Below are positions 11,590-22,870 of a stretch of 64,000 nucleotides of DNA, piece after piece. The position numbers and the translations under genes were made by a program. The notes beneath the pieces are model-generated. The model saw only the letters and a program-made list of their open reading frames with translations. It searched no databases and was not told the origin of the DNA. The stretch is from Lycorma delicatula (lineage: Eukaryota > Arthropoda > Insecta > Hemiptera > Fulgoridae): assembly GCF_047948215.1 (NCBI RefSeq), contig NC_134462.1:116494437-116558436 (forward strand), in the 5' to 3' direction. Within the stretch, counting starts at the first letter, position 1. Each line of letters opens with the position of its first letter.

Positions 11590-11885
11590 TCAACTGATTT
11601 CGAATCCGAGAGTTCTAAGATTCAATCCTTAATAAGGGTCGTTGCTCTTATTCGGATTTAAATGCTAGATCGTGGACACAAATGTATTTTTTTTTTTTTT
11701 TTAATTTAGGTTTGCTTCAGGGGATGAGATTCAGAGACCATGGCTGACCGGGATTCGAACCTATGACCTCCAGATGAAAGGCCGAAACGCTACCGCTCAT
11801 GCCTTCTTTAGTGGTTGGGTTTCAATTAACCACATGTCTCAGAAATGGTCGGCCTGAGTCTCTTCAAAACTACACGTTTATCGGT
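11590..11885 (+). repeat. SINE family A, split by an inserted SINE B
   Basis: The left part (about 11590-11682) matches the middle of family A, including the B-box region and GCTAGATCGTGGACAC. The right part (about 11810-11885) resumes with GGTTGGGTTTCAATTAACCACA. In the uninterrupted copies at 4.8 and 41.6 kb these two parts are adjacent. The A-box head is degraded and the 3' end stops early, so this copy is older or truncated. Confidence 0.8.
11683..11812 (-). repeat. SINE family B, nested inside SINE A
   Basis: On the minus strand the insert starts near 11812 with GGCATGAGCGGTAGCG (A-box region) and CGGCCTTTCATCTGG. A perfect B box GGTTCGAATCC follows at about 11751-11761, then a short body and a poly-A tail, seen as the T run at 11687-11702. 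It matches the copies at 4.15 and 17.35 kb. The T run at the left edge fits insertion on the minus strand. A clear target duplication is not visible. Confidence 0.85.
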
Positions 11886-12632
11886 ATATTAACACAAATA
11901 TTGATAAGTCGCTAATTAGTCGGGTTTTAAATGTTGTTGCAACAATTTTTTTTTTACAATCAGAATTCAATATAAATTTAAAAAAATAACTAAATGATAT
12001 GTTCTTTTGAGGTTTTATAAGTGCACTTCATGTGCTTGTTGTAGAATCCTTAAAATGTAAGAAATTTGCAAATACCCTGTTGAAAAATTTAGAGATACGC
12101 AATTTAACCAATTATATAAAATATTTGTTTTCGGTACTGTATGAAATATAATACTAATCATTTTGTGTTAATCACACCATCATACAAGTTACTCACGCTC
12201 GATTAATATGTACTTAGTTATTTTCAGTACAGATTTTTTTTAGTTACATTAAAGAAAAAAAAATACAACACGTAAAGCAAACACCCATTAATTGTCAAAC
12301 ATATTATCCTCTTCAGAGAAATGTGAAATACAATGTCCGAGTCCAAAAAAAGTTTTTAATTTGATGTTAAACAAAAATCGTGGGCAATTTTTGTTCATCG
12401 GTAGAATTTATAAAATTTGCATATTAAGTAGTTTGCTCAAATGAAATTCCAATAACCTTTTCTTCTAGTAAAACCACAAGTCTATGGGGTCTGGGACGCT
12501 GTGCCTCGAATAACTAGTACATTTTTTGTTTTATTTTTTAGCTCAGAAAAGGTGGGAATAGTGGAATAAATTACAATAGTGGCCGAATATGTTTGAATCA
12601 GTAATATTATATTAAAGCTGTTTTTATAGTGG

Positions 12633-12674
<42 letters not shown>
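12633..12674. repeat. (TA)n microsatellite
   Basis: Almost pure TA dinucleotide over about 40 bases. Confidence 0.95.
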
Positions 12675-12678
<4 letters not shown>

Positions 12679-13660
12679 GTTTAAGTAATTTTTATAACTA
12701 CTTGGTTTATCATGGACCTGAGAAATTCTCTACATATTGCACTAACTCGGAGATTAGATTCAGCTTGTACTTTCCTAGGCTGTTTGATCTTACAAGGAAT
12801 TTTTAAATCAGACGCTAATGTACATCAACATTGTTTCCTAATAATCTTTCACTCGTGTACCTCTTCGTAGGCAATTTCCTTATTTTGTGTCATTTATATT
12901 ACATAATAAGAAAAGGTTTTAAGTAATATCCTTATTTGAAAATTGAATGTAGAAAAATGTAGAAAAAAATAACAATACATTAAAAAAAAAAAAAACGGGA
13001 CAATAAGGCGGAAAAAAGATATTTTTTAATTAAAATAATACTTAAGATTATTTGAAGTATTAATTTTTTTTCGAGAAAATCGTGTTATCTGTTTTGGAAA
13101 TATCGGAGATTAAATTTTCTAGTTACATTAAAATATTTTTTTAAGCTGAATATTAAAGTAATTTTTTTATACATCTCTGTAGACATTAATACAACGTTAA
13201 AATTTGGCTATACTCTCCTAAAATAAATTATCATTCCGCTCAACTTCTTATAAAAACTTTTTTTGAACCATCCGAAATTCCCTCATAACATCATAATTTG
13301 CCGGATGACGTACTTTTAATTCTGACTATAATATTTAATAATGTAACGATCTAAATTATTTATATGAGGGCAGCCAAATCGTAATAAAAAAAGATATATT
13401 TTTGTATTATTTACTTTTAATAAAAAGGGAACAAGGTCTAATTCAGAAAAAAAGAAGATTTACACAATTTTCATAAATTATACATATTTCAGAATTCAGA
13501 AAGAGGATTCCCTTTTAGATAAGTACGCTAATAAATTTATGTTAAGAGACTAATTTTAAATAATATTTTTATCTTGAGGAATTATACGTTTGAACTATAC
13601 CTAAATAAACATTTTAAACAAAACGTAAATTCAAAATTGGGAAAAAAATGATTTATATCG

Positions 13661-13707
13661 GATATACTGAATTAGTCATAGCGATACTGAATTAGTCATA
13701 GCGATAC
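13661..13707 (+). repeat. 20-bp tandem duplication
   Basis: Two adjacent copies of a 20-base unit ending in ACTGAATTAGTCATA, differing at one or two bases near the start, followed by a partial third unit (GCGATAC). Confidence 0.9.
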
Positions 13708-13969
13708 AGTAATATATTTATCATTTCAATCGTATTTTATTAAACATTGTATAGGCCGTATATTCAAATGTTGATTTAAAATAAATTATCGGAATATTTA
13801 TTACAGGAGGAAGATTAAAACGAGGTAAAGCTATTAAGTTGGTGTGACAGTTAGGTATAGAAAAAAAGTATAAATATTTGTAGATGAAGGGTGTAGAGAG
13901 GAAACAACTGGAAGAATAACATAAAAATACATGATTAAAATTCGTCTAGACATGGACTATTATAAAAGC

Positions 13970-14135
13970 GGTCCGTATTCGACCGGGTAGCAGGCCTAGT
14001 CCGCCTAGTAGTGGAAGGTAGGTTGAATAAAAAGTAAGAGCAAAGGAAAAGGGAACGGAATATAGATAGAGAGGAGGGAACGAATAGAATAGGAAAGGTG
14101 TGATGAGAGATGATGATGATGATGATAATAATAAT
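13970..14135 (+). other. purine-rich segment ending in a GAT/ATA repeat
   Basis: About 125 bases of GA-rich sequence with GGAAGG, GGGAACGG and GAGGAGGG, ending in (GAT)n and (AAT)n triplets at about 14110-14135. The composition resembles the segment at 1.44-1.72 kb. Confidence 0.4.
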
Positions 14136-15440
14136 ACATATAATATTAAAACCGCCCCTTCAGTCTAGTTAGTAAAGTGAGGCGATAATCACCCATTACA
14201 TAAATAACAGTCTTCTTTATTTCCATCGCTAGCTTGTAAGCTAATAGCATATTATTCATCACACATACATACACACTCACACACCACATAGGCCATATAT
14301 ATTACACATTAACCACCCTGTTTTAAAATTATCTAAACTTTAATTTCGTACACACACACACACACATTGAAGGGCGCGACATTATACCCAATAACACACA
14401 TACATTATATTTTTTGCATGATAAGATCAATCAATTTTTATATTTAAACAAAATCGTAATGACATTAATGACACAGACAATTTTTTTCCTACACAGATCA
14501 AACAATGAATGAAATTTTATCTCGGATAGAAGGAAACATAGATGTAAATTAAAAAATTTATTTATAAATAAAAAAAATAATTACGGGGAAAAAGTCAGTG
14601 AAAAAATTAATCGTTAAATATTAAAACTTTATATGTGAAATCATCAATCAATGTTAGTCAGTAGAAATAATTTATAAATTTTCATAAAATAAAAAGACAA
14701 CTATAGCACGTAAAATATGAATTGACACAAAATGCCCACGATCTACATTATTTTATAAATATTATTACTGTTTTTTGTATTAAGAGAATCACAATAAAAA
14801 TAAGAGATAAATATTAAAAATTAAAAAAACATCGGTGACAAACACTGCTCTTCAACACAGGATAATTACTAATATACGATAATTAAAGATCGTGAGGATG
14901 ACAGTGATTTGATTTTTATATGATTTTGTATATAGTATTTTTCTTCCAATCATTAATCTAATTTATTTAAATATATAATAATACGTATATCGAATAATAC
15001 GCCGCCTTAGTTCAGTACCTAGGTTTAATTATTCTAAATATTTTATTACTCGGTGTTAGATTAAAATAAATAAAAGTCTTTGTTTCGTTTATAATATAAA
15101 TTATTTTTATTATACTTTGAACTTGTAATAATTATATATATATATATGTATGTATGTATGTATCATTGTTATATCAATTAATTATACATTCGAACAAACA
15201 CAAGTTGAGTCTTTGGAGGATGGAAATATACTCACTAAAAATAGAGGGCATTAGTCCAATCCAATTAATAAGAGTAACAAAAAAAATTTATAAGAGTAAA
15301 TTTATAAAGAGTAAAAGGGAAAATTTTTATTTTAAAATTTAACAGTTCTCCATTAAAAAATTTAAAGTTCCTCCTCCTTTTAATAAAAAAAAGCGCAAAT
15401 GAAACCTGGATCTTAACATATACATATACACATATTTATA
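14136..15440. other. AT-rich spacer with short microsatellites
   Basis: Contains a (CA)n run at about 14350-14366 and an AT/GTAT run at about 15130-15164. A 62-codon frame at 15154-15342 has no recognisable motif. Confidence 0.55.
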
Positions 15441-17028
15441 TAGACCGTTTCTAAAATGGTGGACTGGCTATACTTTTGCGGATTCTGCTTGTAAAACTAA
15501 ACAAAAAATATCCGTAGGAAAAATTGCAATTTATCCATCGTTCTCCCCTTGACCGCCATTTTGTTATTTTTATATAAAAATTTATATCTCAAGTTCGGAT
15601 AAACGAATAACATTAATATTTTGTAAGCGTCCTTGTAATAAATTCTTAAAATTAGCAAAAATCAGGACTTAAATACCTTCGTAAATGATAAAATGGCGAC
15701 CATTTATATTTTTTATCCGTTTATATTGAACACAATGACATTTTATTTTTTTTTAAATCGGTTAACAAATAGCCGAGTTACGGCATAAAATTGATGATGT
15801 AATTTTGTGTCTGTTTTTATGTCCTCCGCTATACATTCAATTCGATTAAATATTAATTGTTTTTAATTATTGTTAATTCTAATATTGTGAAATAATATGA
15901 AATTAAGTAATCATTTTATCACAGTAAAATTTAACATTACATTATAATAAAACAATTGATATTAATTTTTCACTTTTGAATAATTTTACACAGAGACTAT
16001 TACTGGTGATCATGTTAACAAAGTAAAAATGAAGCTTTTTTCAACAGCAATGATGATCAAAACTATCACAACCAGCGTATCTGGAGCGACAAGAATCCTC
16101 ATGGTACCTTCCAAAGTAGCCATCGACAAAGATTTTTTCTGAACATACGGGCAGGTATTTTTAATGACCGACTATCTTTTGGGTTTTGTCATTCTACCAA
16201 ATCATTTAAATGGAGAAAATTATCTTTTTCATTTGACCAAAAATCTTCCATATATATTTTGGAAGACGTGCGGTTAAAATTGAGAGGAAATCTGCAGTTT
16301 CACCACGATGGAATTCCAGCACAGATTCCTGCATGAGACTTTTCATGTAAAAATGGTTAGGCCACGGAGGGCCAGTGCCCTGACCTGCCCGATCACCTGA
16401 TTTAAAACCGCTTGACTTTTATCTGTGAGGCAATTTGAAACATATTGTTTATTCAACTCCGATACTCAACATCGAGGATCTTCAACAAAGGATCCAAATG
16501 GATTTCAAGAAACTGGAATACTTCGAAATTTTTGGACGGTTAAGACAATCTCTCAGAAAAAGACTGGAGACTTGTGTAATCTCTAATGTTGGACACTTTT
16601 AACATCTCATAACTTTTAACAACTGTTAACTGTTAATTAAAAAAAAATTATACCTAATGTTCTACAATAATTAACGTAAGATTATCGCAGGTAGTTGTTT
16701 TATTCTTTCAATTATTAGGTCTATTATTGTGAGAAATAATTAGTTAATTTGACACTAATTTACAATATTAGAATTAACAATAAATAAAAACCGTTAATAT
16801 TGAACCAAATTGAGCGTAAAGTGGAGGACATGAAAAAAAGACCCAAAACTACATCAATTAATTGCCATAACTCGAACTTGAGATATAAATTTTTATATAA
16901 AAATAACAAAATGTCGGACGGGGGGAAAAACGAAGGAGATTATCATTTTTCCTAAAGACATTTTTTATTTAGTTTTAAAAGAAGAATCCGAAAAAGTATA
17001 GCCAGCCCACCACTTTAGAAACACTCTG
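15441..17028 (+). mobile_element. mariner-like transposon with long inverted repeats
   Basis: The outer ends are inverted copies: TAGACCGTTTCTAAAATGG at the left and, read on the minus strand from 17028, CAGAGTGTTTCTAAAGTGG at the right. Both are flanked by TA (15439-15440 and 17029-17030). The similarity continues inward for about 150 bases (to the ATATCTCAAGTTCG block at 15585-15598 and 16880-16895). It resumes after a 190-base segment unique to the left arm (the TCCTCCGCTATACATTCAATT region against 16810-16835). Between the arms lies a decayed transposase. A TA target, CAG-type ends and a DDE transposase fit the Tc1/mariner superfamily. A deletion copy lies at 58.6 kb. Confidence 0.85.
16034..16602 (+). 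pseudogene. mariner-like transposase, C-terminal part
   Basis: Translation across frameshifts gives NYHNQRIWSDKNPHGTFQSS, the block that follows the first catalytic aspartate in many insect transposases. Further on are FHHDGIPAQ, with the second catalytic Asp, and ARSPDLKPLDFYLWGNLKHI, with the third. The tail reads RKRLETCVISNVGHF then stop. The HDG-PAQ and PDL-PLDFYLWG signatures fit the DD(D/E) IS630-Tc1-mariner group whose members carry a DUF4817-type DNA-binding N-terminus. That N-terminal part, about 150 residues, is missing here. At least three frameshifts or stops make it inactive. Confidence 0.8.
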
Positions 17029-17344
17029 TATAGCCTATGACTCTCCCAGTAACGTAAGGATTCCAACGCGGGGTGATCTAAATCGGTTCAGTCGCTGAAC
17101 TGCCTGCGGTGGAACCAACATATATACATACGCCCTAAATACATTACACTCATTTTTGGGCAGTCTTGTAATTAATAGTCGATTTTTTAATTCGTGTTTT
17201 ATATTCATAATAAACTCTTTTATTAGTTTACCAACAATATGTCAAAAATATTTTTGAGAAGTTATTTGTGTATATATTAGATATCCCGTAACCATGGTAA
17301 CGGTTATAAGTGACCTGACATAAAAATTAATCACTCCTAAAGAA

Positions 17345-17760
17345 TTGTCTGATCTCTGTGGCGGAGTGGTAACATATCGACCTTCCATACGGAGAAACTG
17401 TGATCGAATCTCGTGATCGAAATTAATTCCTCATTACAAAAAAATACACACGTACGCACGAGACAGCCATTTCCAGTAAGAAAAATATCGCAAGTCAGGC
17501 TTAATAAATACGAGTAGAGTAAAGAATGAGATGATTTCCTGTTGCTTTCTTCACCGAGTCGAACAGATTTTGGATTATTGGGGTTGCCGATAATAATAAA
17601 TTATTATTAGGGGGCTAAGTTCAACGAAATGAACATAATTTTCAGCTCTACAAATGTCACCCAGTCTACCCTCATCATAGGGACGGACAGTATAATAGTC
17701 ATTATTACTTTCAGATGAACAACTGCGATTAAAGCCGCTTTTATCTCCGATCATTTACTG
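17345..17760 (+). repeat. tRNA-derived SINE, family B-like, with longer body
   Basis: The head reads GATCTCTGTGGCGGAGTGGT, containing a good A box (TGGCGGAGTGG). A degraded B box (TGATCGAATCT) follows at about 17400-17410. It aligns with the family B heads at 4.15 and 11.75 kb through CGACCTTCCATACGGAG. The region downstream includes GATTTCCTGTTGCTTTCTTC and a TCACCCAGTCTACCCTCATC block. These look like a SINE body, but I could not confirm them in the other copies, so the 3' limit is uncertain. Confidence 0.6.
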
Positions 17761-18805
17761 AACTATAAGAAAGATAGTATTTGCTGTAAAAAAAAATACT
17801 ATCTTACTGTAGGAGACGGCAACACTTTCTGTAGAAGATAATTCAGTATATATTGTTTCCATTCCAAAAGGAATCGTTTACTAATATTTCACTAAAATAT
17901 GCTAAGTTAATATGACTATTTTGCAAGTAGTTTTTTTATAAAACAGTCCTTGTTTAACGGAAATAAAAACCACTTAAAATATATTGTTATTGAAAATCAA
18001 TTTTTTTATTTCCCTTAAGGATGTTTCTCATGTTTTACTCTTTATGTAAGTTATAATGTCACACACACTTTTTCCACTGAGAAACAAAACGAGGGAAAAA
18101 CGTTTGATCGTAATCTTGAAAAAACGATAAAATAACAACGAATTACTTTTTAATACGATAAAATATAACTGAACTGTAGCAAGAATTATACAGGATTTTT
18201 AGAACTGAAATTTTCAGACTTGTATTTCAAGTCAGATCGTCTAAAACCGTACAGATTTTATCAATGATATGTAGAACTGAAACAAGGAGGGAAGTTTCAA
18301 AATAAAATTACATTTTATTAAGTTCCCAAACGTTTTTCATTCTGATTCCAGGAATATGTTTACTTTTAATACATAAAAAATGAGGTAAAATGAGAGTAAG
18401 AAGGGAATGAAATTAAAGTAATGAAATTACGCGAATTTATGCTTAAAAAAAGTAGACAAATAGTTTTAATTTGATGGTATTTTAATTATTCACTCTGGTA
18501 ACCGATGATATTTTTAAATTAACTATAATTTTTGCGATAAGAAAAAGTCTGTAAACTACTCGTAATTTCCTTTCTTCAAAAAAGGAAAATAATTTTTTTT
18601 TACTTTTTTCTTTCATTTTCTTATTGATTTTCTCCTTTCTTTTCCTTCTTTATTCATTATTCATTTCTAAACGTAATATCACGAGTGATTTTATTTATCA
18701 GAATATTTGTAATATACTCGTTTTCATTTTAATAATGATTTTACGCAAACACAAAATATATTTTTTGTTTTTGATTATCATGGCTATTGGAACTATCTTT
18801 GACAT
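17761..18805. other. AT-rich spacer
   Basis: No gene or shared repeat. A 63-codon hydrophobic frame near 18624-18815 is explained by T-rich sequence. Confidence 0.55.
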
Positions 18806-19667
18806 TCTATCTTAATACAAATAAAAACCACCGTATTTATGTACGCGTGTGGGTACGTATGTATTTGTTCCACATCTCCTTCTAAAGCACAGGACCGATT
18901 TCAACCAAACTTGGGATAATTATTACTTACTAACTGAACAAAAATATTGTGGGTGACAGACGTTCCTACTGCAGCCGCTGTGGGGATGAGGTGTGAGAAT
19001 TTTATAACATTATAAAAGGTTAACATTCTGGAAAATTTACAAATATTTTAAAATATTTTTAAACGCTATTCGTTTTGGAAATTTCTAGAGCTTCCTAAAA
19101 TTTCTAGAATATTTTGAAGAATCTGTATTTGTCCAGAATATATTTAATCGAATGTAAATTGTACATCTGCACGTATTTGTATAGTCGCGTTAGTTATTTG
19201 TGTTTTGTACATTCACACTTGTATGCATACATGTCTTCGTATACAACTGTCGTTGTCCACAGCAAAATTAATTAATAAAATTAAAGAATTAGAATTAATC
19301 AAATTAAAAATTAAATTAAAATGTACGTATTTATAAAGCCGCATAAGTTACTTGTATATACGAGAAGTATATTTGTATAGTTGTAATATAGTAGTCATTA
19401 ACCTGTGTATCGTTTAAGTTTAAAATACATGTTCTGTTTTCAAACTCCTCACGTTTTCATTCAGATCGTACTACTGTAAGATTTCTTCTGTAAGATAAAC
19501 AAGCTAGATTTGAAAGGTTAAATTCGAACAAAAAGGAATACAAAGAAGATTTATTGTGAAAATTATAGACGATTTTGTAGCGAAAAGTTAGTGACAATTA
19601 TTGTAAAAAGAAATGGATGGACCTATGAAGAAATTATGTTCCAGGCAACGCTGGGTATATAATCTGG
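18806..19667 (+). mobile_element. possible non-autonomous Helitron-like element
   Basis: It begins with TCTATCTTAATAC and a block common in insect repeats (GTATGTATTTGTTCCACATC, then GGACCGATTTCAACCAAACTT). It ends with a short hairpin (CCAGGCAACGCTGGG) about eight bases before CTGG followed by T. A TC start and a 3' hairpin followed by CTRR are the Helitron hallmarks. The left flanking base is T rather than the expected A, and no Rep or helicase remains are present. It could instead be another A+T-rich non-autonomous family. Confidence 0.45.
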
Positions 19668-21045
19668 TATTAAATAAATAAATATTTTACGTGTGAAATA
19701 CTATTTCTCGTATCGCATAAATTAAAGCACTTCCTTTCAGAAACGATCGTTGCTCCTTTATTTTTTTGGAAACTAGGTTTACTTCTATATTTTGTTAAAA
19801 TTTTTAAATTCACAAGATAACAGAATAATGGTAATCTGCTAACCAAGGCACAGACTCTGCTAACGCCCGACTCTTTTAGAAAATTCGAGACAAAATAGCA
19901 AACATCTTTTAAAGCGACTAAAGTTTATACCGATTAGTTGCACGGCCTAAAGCCAGTTAATATCACGTGTAACTGGAAATAGAAAGCACCTACGCCGTGA
20001 GCGAGGCATGAGAGAGCAAACGGACATTTTAATACGGAACGAATCCCGTTCACTTATTTCTTACCGCGGAAGTTAAAATAATTTATATGTAGTAAAAACG
20101 AACGTAGCATTAAAAAAGAGGAAAATTAATCTCAGGCGTAAAGTTTAGACAGCTCTGTTATAAACAATACCCAGCGATACATGTTGTCAAAGTCATATCT
20201 ACAAAAAAAAAAAAAAAAAAACTGTGGTTAAGCATAGTGAACAGGTGCACAGTTTAGAAATTACTAAATTAAAAAAAAATAATATTTACTTATAAACGAT
20301 AATGTTTGTGTGCATGTGAATATGTCACGTAAATTTAAATTTAAAACGTCACTAATTTTATTTAAAACTTTCAAAATCCGCTGGGCTAATAAAAATGAGA
20401 TTTTTTCACAACGTTTGTTTGTATTGAAATATCCAGAGAATTTAGGCGTACTTTTTCTCCAGGTAAAGTTTAAAAAGAACTTGCGTTTTTCAATTAGCAA
20501 TAGGCTGAATAAATGAACAAAATTACGTTCTGTAATAAATGCTAATACATATTTCCCGGAAGTGAAGTTCAAAGATTATACTGAAGTTTATATAATTATT
20601 TCATTTATTAAAATTTGTAGCTGATCGAGTAGATTTACAGTTATTAAATAGAAAAGTTTATTGTATCACAACTACGGTTAGTCGGGGAGTGACAATTTTT
20701 CGTAGCGATTACTACTCGTGTACGTAGATGCGTTGTGCGTTTAACGCATGTACACGGGTTAATTATACGGTTCCGTGTATGTAAACAATTTCTATGACGA
20801 GTTTTGTTTCGATTTTACTGCGTCTCACTCAAAACTAAAACAAATGGTGTTTTGCTTCAGTCGCTGTGTTTATTTTCATTTATAACCGTTATCTCGATCG
20901 TTTCTATTGTGTTACGACATTACGCGTGAACGTTATACTGTTTAAACAAAACTAGAACGAACCGACTTATCTTAACTAAAATTTGTAAAAAATTTACATT
21001 TAAAATCCTCCAAAATTTATCAATCCTCTACATAAAAAATCCTTT
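19668..21045. other. AT-rich spacer
   Basis: Contains a poly-A run at 20203-20221. Overlapping frames on both strands near 20264-20572 have no recognisable motif. The stretch 20680-20940 is somewhat more complex but unassigned. Confidence 0.5.
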
Positions 21046-21613
21046 CGAACGGGTGGCCACTTCCTGATAAAAAGTAGATTTTTGGCATTTACTTGCTTAC
21101 GTTCGATTTTAAAAATTAATAAATCATACTTCGACAGGAAATCTCTTTGGCCAGCCTATCATATCAAAATCGTTTGGATCGGCACCCAAATTATATGATA
21201 GTCAATTTTTTGGATAACACAATCAGTGATTTTTCAAGATCGCTGTGAAATAACATTTTTGATTGGATTTATCTCCATTAAGTGACTTTTCTTTTATTTC
21301 GCTATTATTATTAAGTCACAAACCACGGGGTCTGCGGCTACTTACCGTTGGTCTAAATAGATCTTATTTACTTATCGTTCAATTCACTTACTGAACAGAC
21401 TGTAAAGTTGCTGTGACGTTAAAATAAAAAAAAAAAGAAACAGTCTACGCGCTGTCAGTCTTCCTTTGTCAGCCATCTTAGAACGATACACAAACAGCGC
21501 ACTCGGAAAGAGAAGAAACAAATATTCATGAACTGCTGTTACTTCTGCCAACATAAAACACATTAATCTAACCAAAACAAATGTTGGAACGTTTCGAGGG
21601 CCACTCTGTACAT
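21046..21613. mobile_element. weak candidate MITE
   Basis: The left edge reads CGGGTGGCCAC. The right edge, read on the minus strand, is ACAGAGTGGCC, and TA follows its terminus. Only about ten terminal bases pair and the inner sequence diverges at once. The interior has no transposase remains. Confidence 0.25.
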
Positions 21614-22489
21614 TTATTTACGAAAAACGTTAAGCAAAAATGATAATTTATTCATTATTTACCGATTTATTTTTTTTATCCGATCCATAGAAAAATCTTC
21701 GGCGTAAAACACTTAAAAAAAAATTAAAAGAAGATTTACGTGATCGCATTATGATATTTGTATTTATTTCCTATAAATAAACCAAAAATAAATATTAAAA
21801 TGTTTATCAAAGCAGACTTTATTTAGCCTTTTTTTTAACAAAACAAAACCATTCCTATGTTGAAAATAAGGAATACTTTTATCTGTCGTTTTTATTTTCA
21901 CTGTTTATTATATATATATATTTTTATCCGGAAGAAAAATTAATTAACATTTAAATCGATATTCCATTTCTCTGTCCCCCACCCAAAAAAAAAAACGCAA
22001 CTGAAAATATCGTATTCAGCCCTTTCTTTTTCAAGATACCTCTGAGTGTATTTTTATTACAGCCTACAGGTTATATTCTTTCCATTAATTTAGAAAATCT
22101 ACCTTCCTTTTTAACCCCTTATTTAACCGAGAATTTCATCAACCGACATTTACTCTTAATAGAATTGGTATTTTGTCGAAAGAAAAATATATAATACACA
22201 CAAAGTAATAATTACATAAGGGATGCGATATTGGACTTTTTTTTTTGAAAAGAGAAAAAATGAACCGTTGCTACTCGGCAATTAAATTCAGCCATCATAG
22301 ATGTATATATTTTTTTCAAATTAAAAAATATGTCCTAAATACATACACACATAATTTAAATGCAGGCGTCGCCCACACTTATATAAGCAGCAAAATAGAA
22401 CTTATAACCTGCGTTGGTTTTGGTTATGTTTTTGCTTTGCGTTTATCGGGTTGATTTAAATTTTTTTTTTTTTACCGACTTTTCAAAGA
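21614..22489. other. AT-rich spacer
   Basis: No gene or shared repeat was seen. Confidence 0.5.
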
Positions 22490-22597
22490 CTTACTTACTT
22501 TCGGTCGCAGAGTGGGAGTGCTGGGTGAAAATTAATTTTCTTTACGTTTTGACGTATGAGGAGTACGAAAATACTATTCACTTATACTGGGGTTTCC

Positions 22598-22636
<39 letters not shown>

Positions 22637-22870
22637 GCCTATGTATAAAATTTTGTGGCTCGAAAATTTCCACAACTATAACATCAATTTTACTGAAATT
22701 TAGATATACTGTAGTAGTGTAACTGAAGTTGTGCACATAAAACTTTGATGAAGATTGGTTCAATCGTTCTTGATTTACGCTCAATTTAAGTTCGAAACGA
22801 TTTGAGCGGGCTATGTTAGAACCGCGGTTCGTTTATGATGCTGTACGTTCGAACTTTGACGTTTTTTAAT
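22490..22870. repeat. dispersed repeat family D, copy 1
   Basis: Aligns with 44.56-44.88 kb through TTTTCTTTACGTTTTGACGT, GAGTACGAAAATACTATTCA, TATAAAATTTTGTGGC and ACGCTCAATTTAAG. There is no coding potential. In this copy a TA dinucleotide run of about 28 bases (22606-22633) sits where the other copy has only TTATATG, so the microsatellite grew after insertion. Confidence 0.7.

Larger units (their letters stand above)
11886..13969. other. AT-rich spacer with simple repeats
   Basis: No gene or shared dispersed repeat was recognised. It holds the TA tract and the 20-bp duplication listed separately. Confidence 0.55.

Noticed and set aside
11751..11761. tRNA genes at the perfect B boxes (also 4211-4221 and 40.28 kb)
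   Set aside because: Acceptor and anticodon stems do not pair, and the heads are joined to SINE bodies with A tails.
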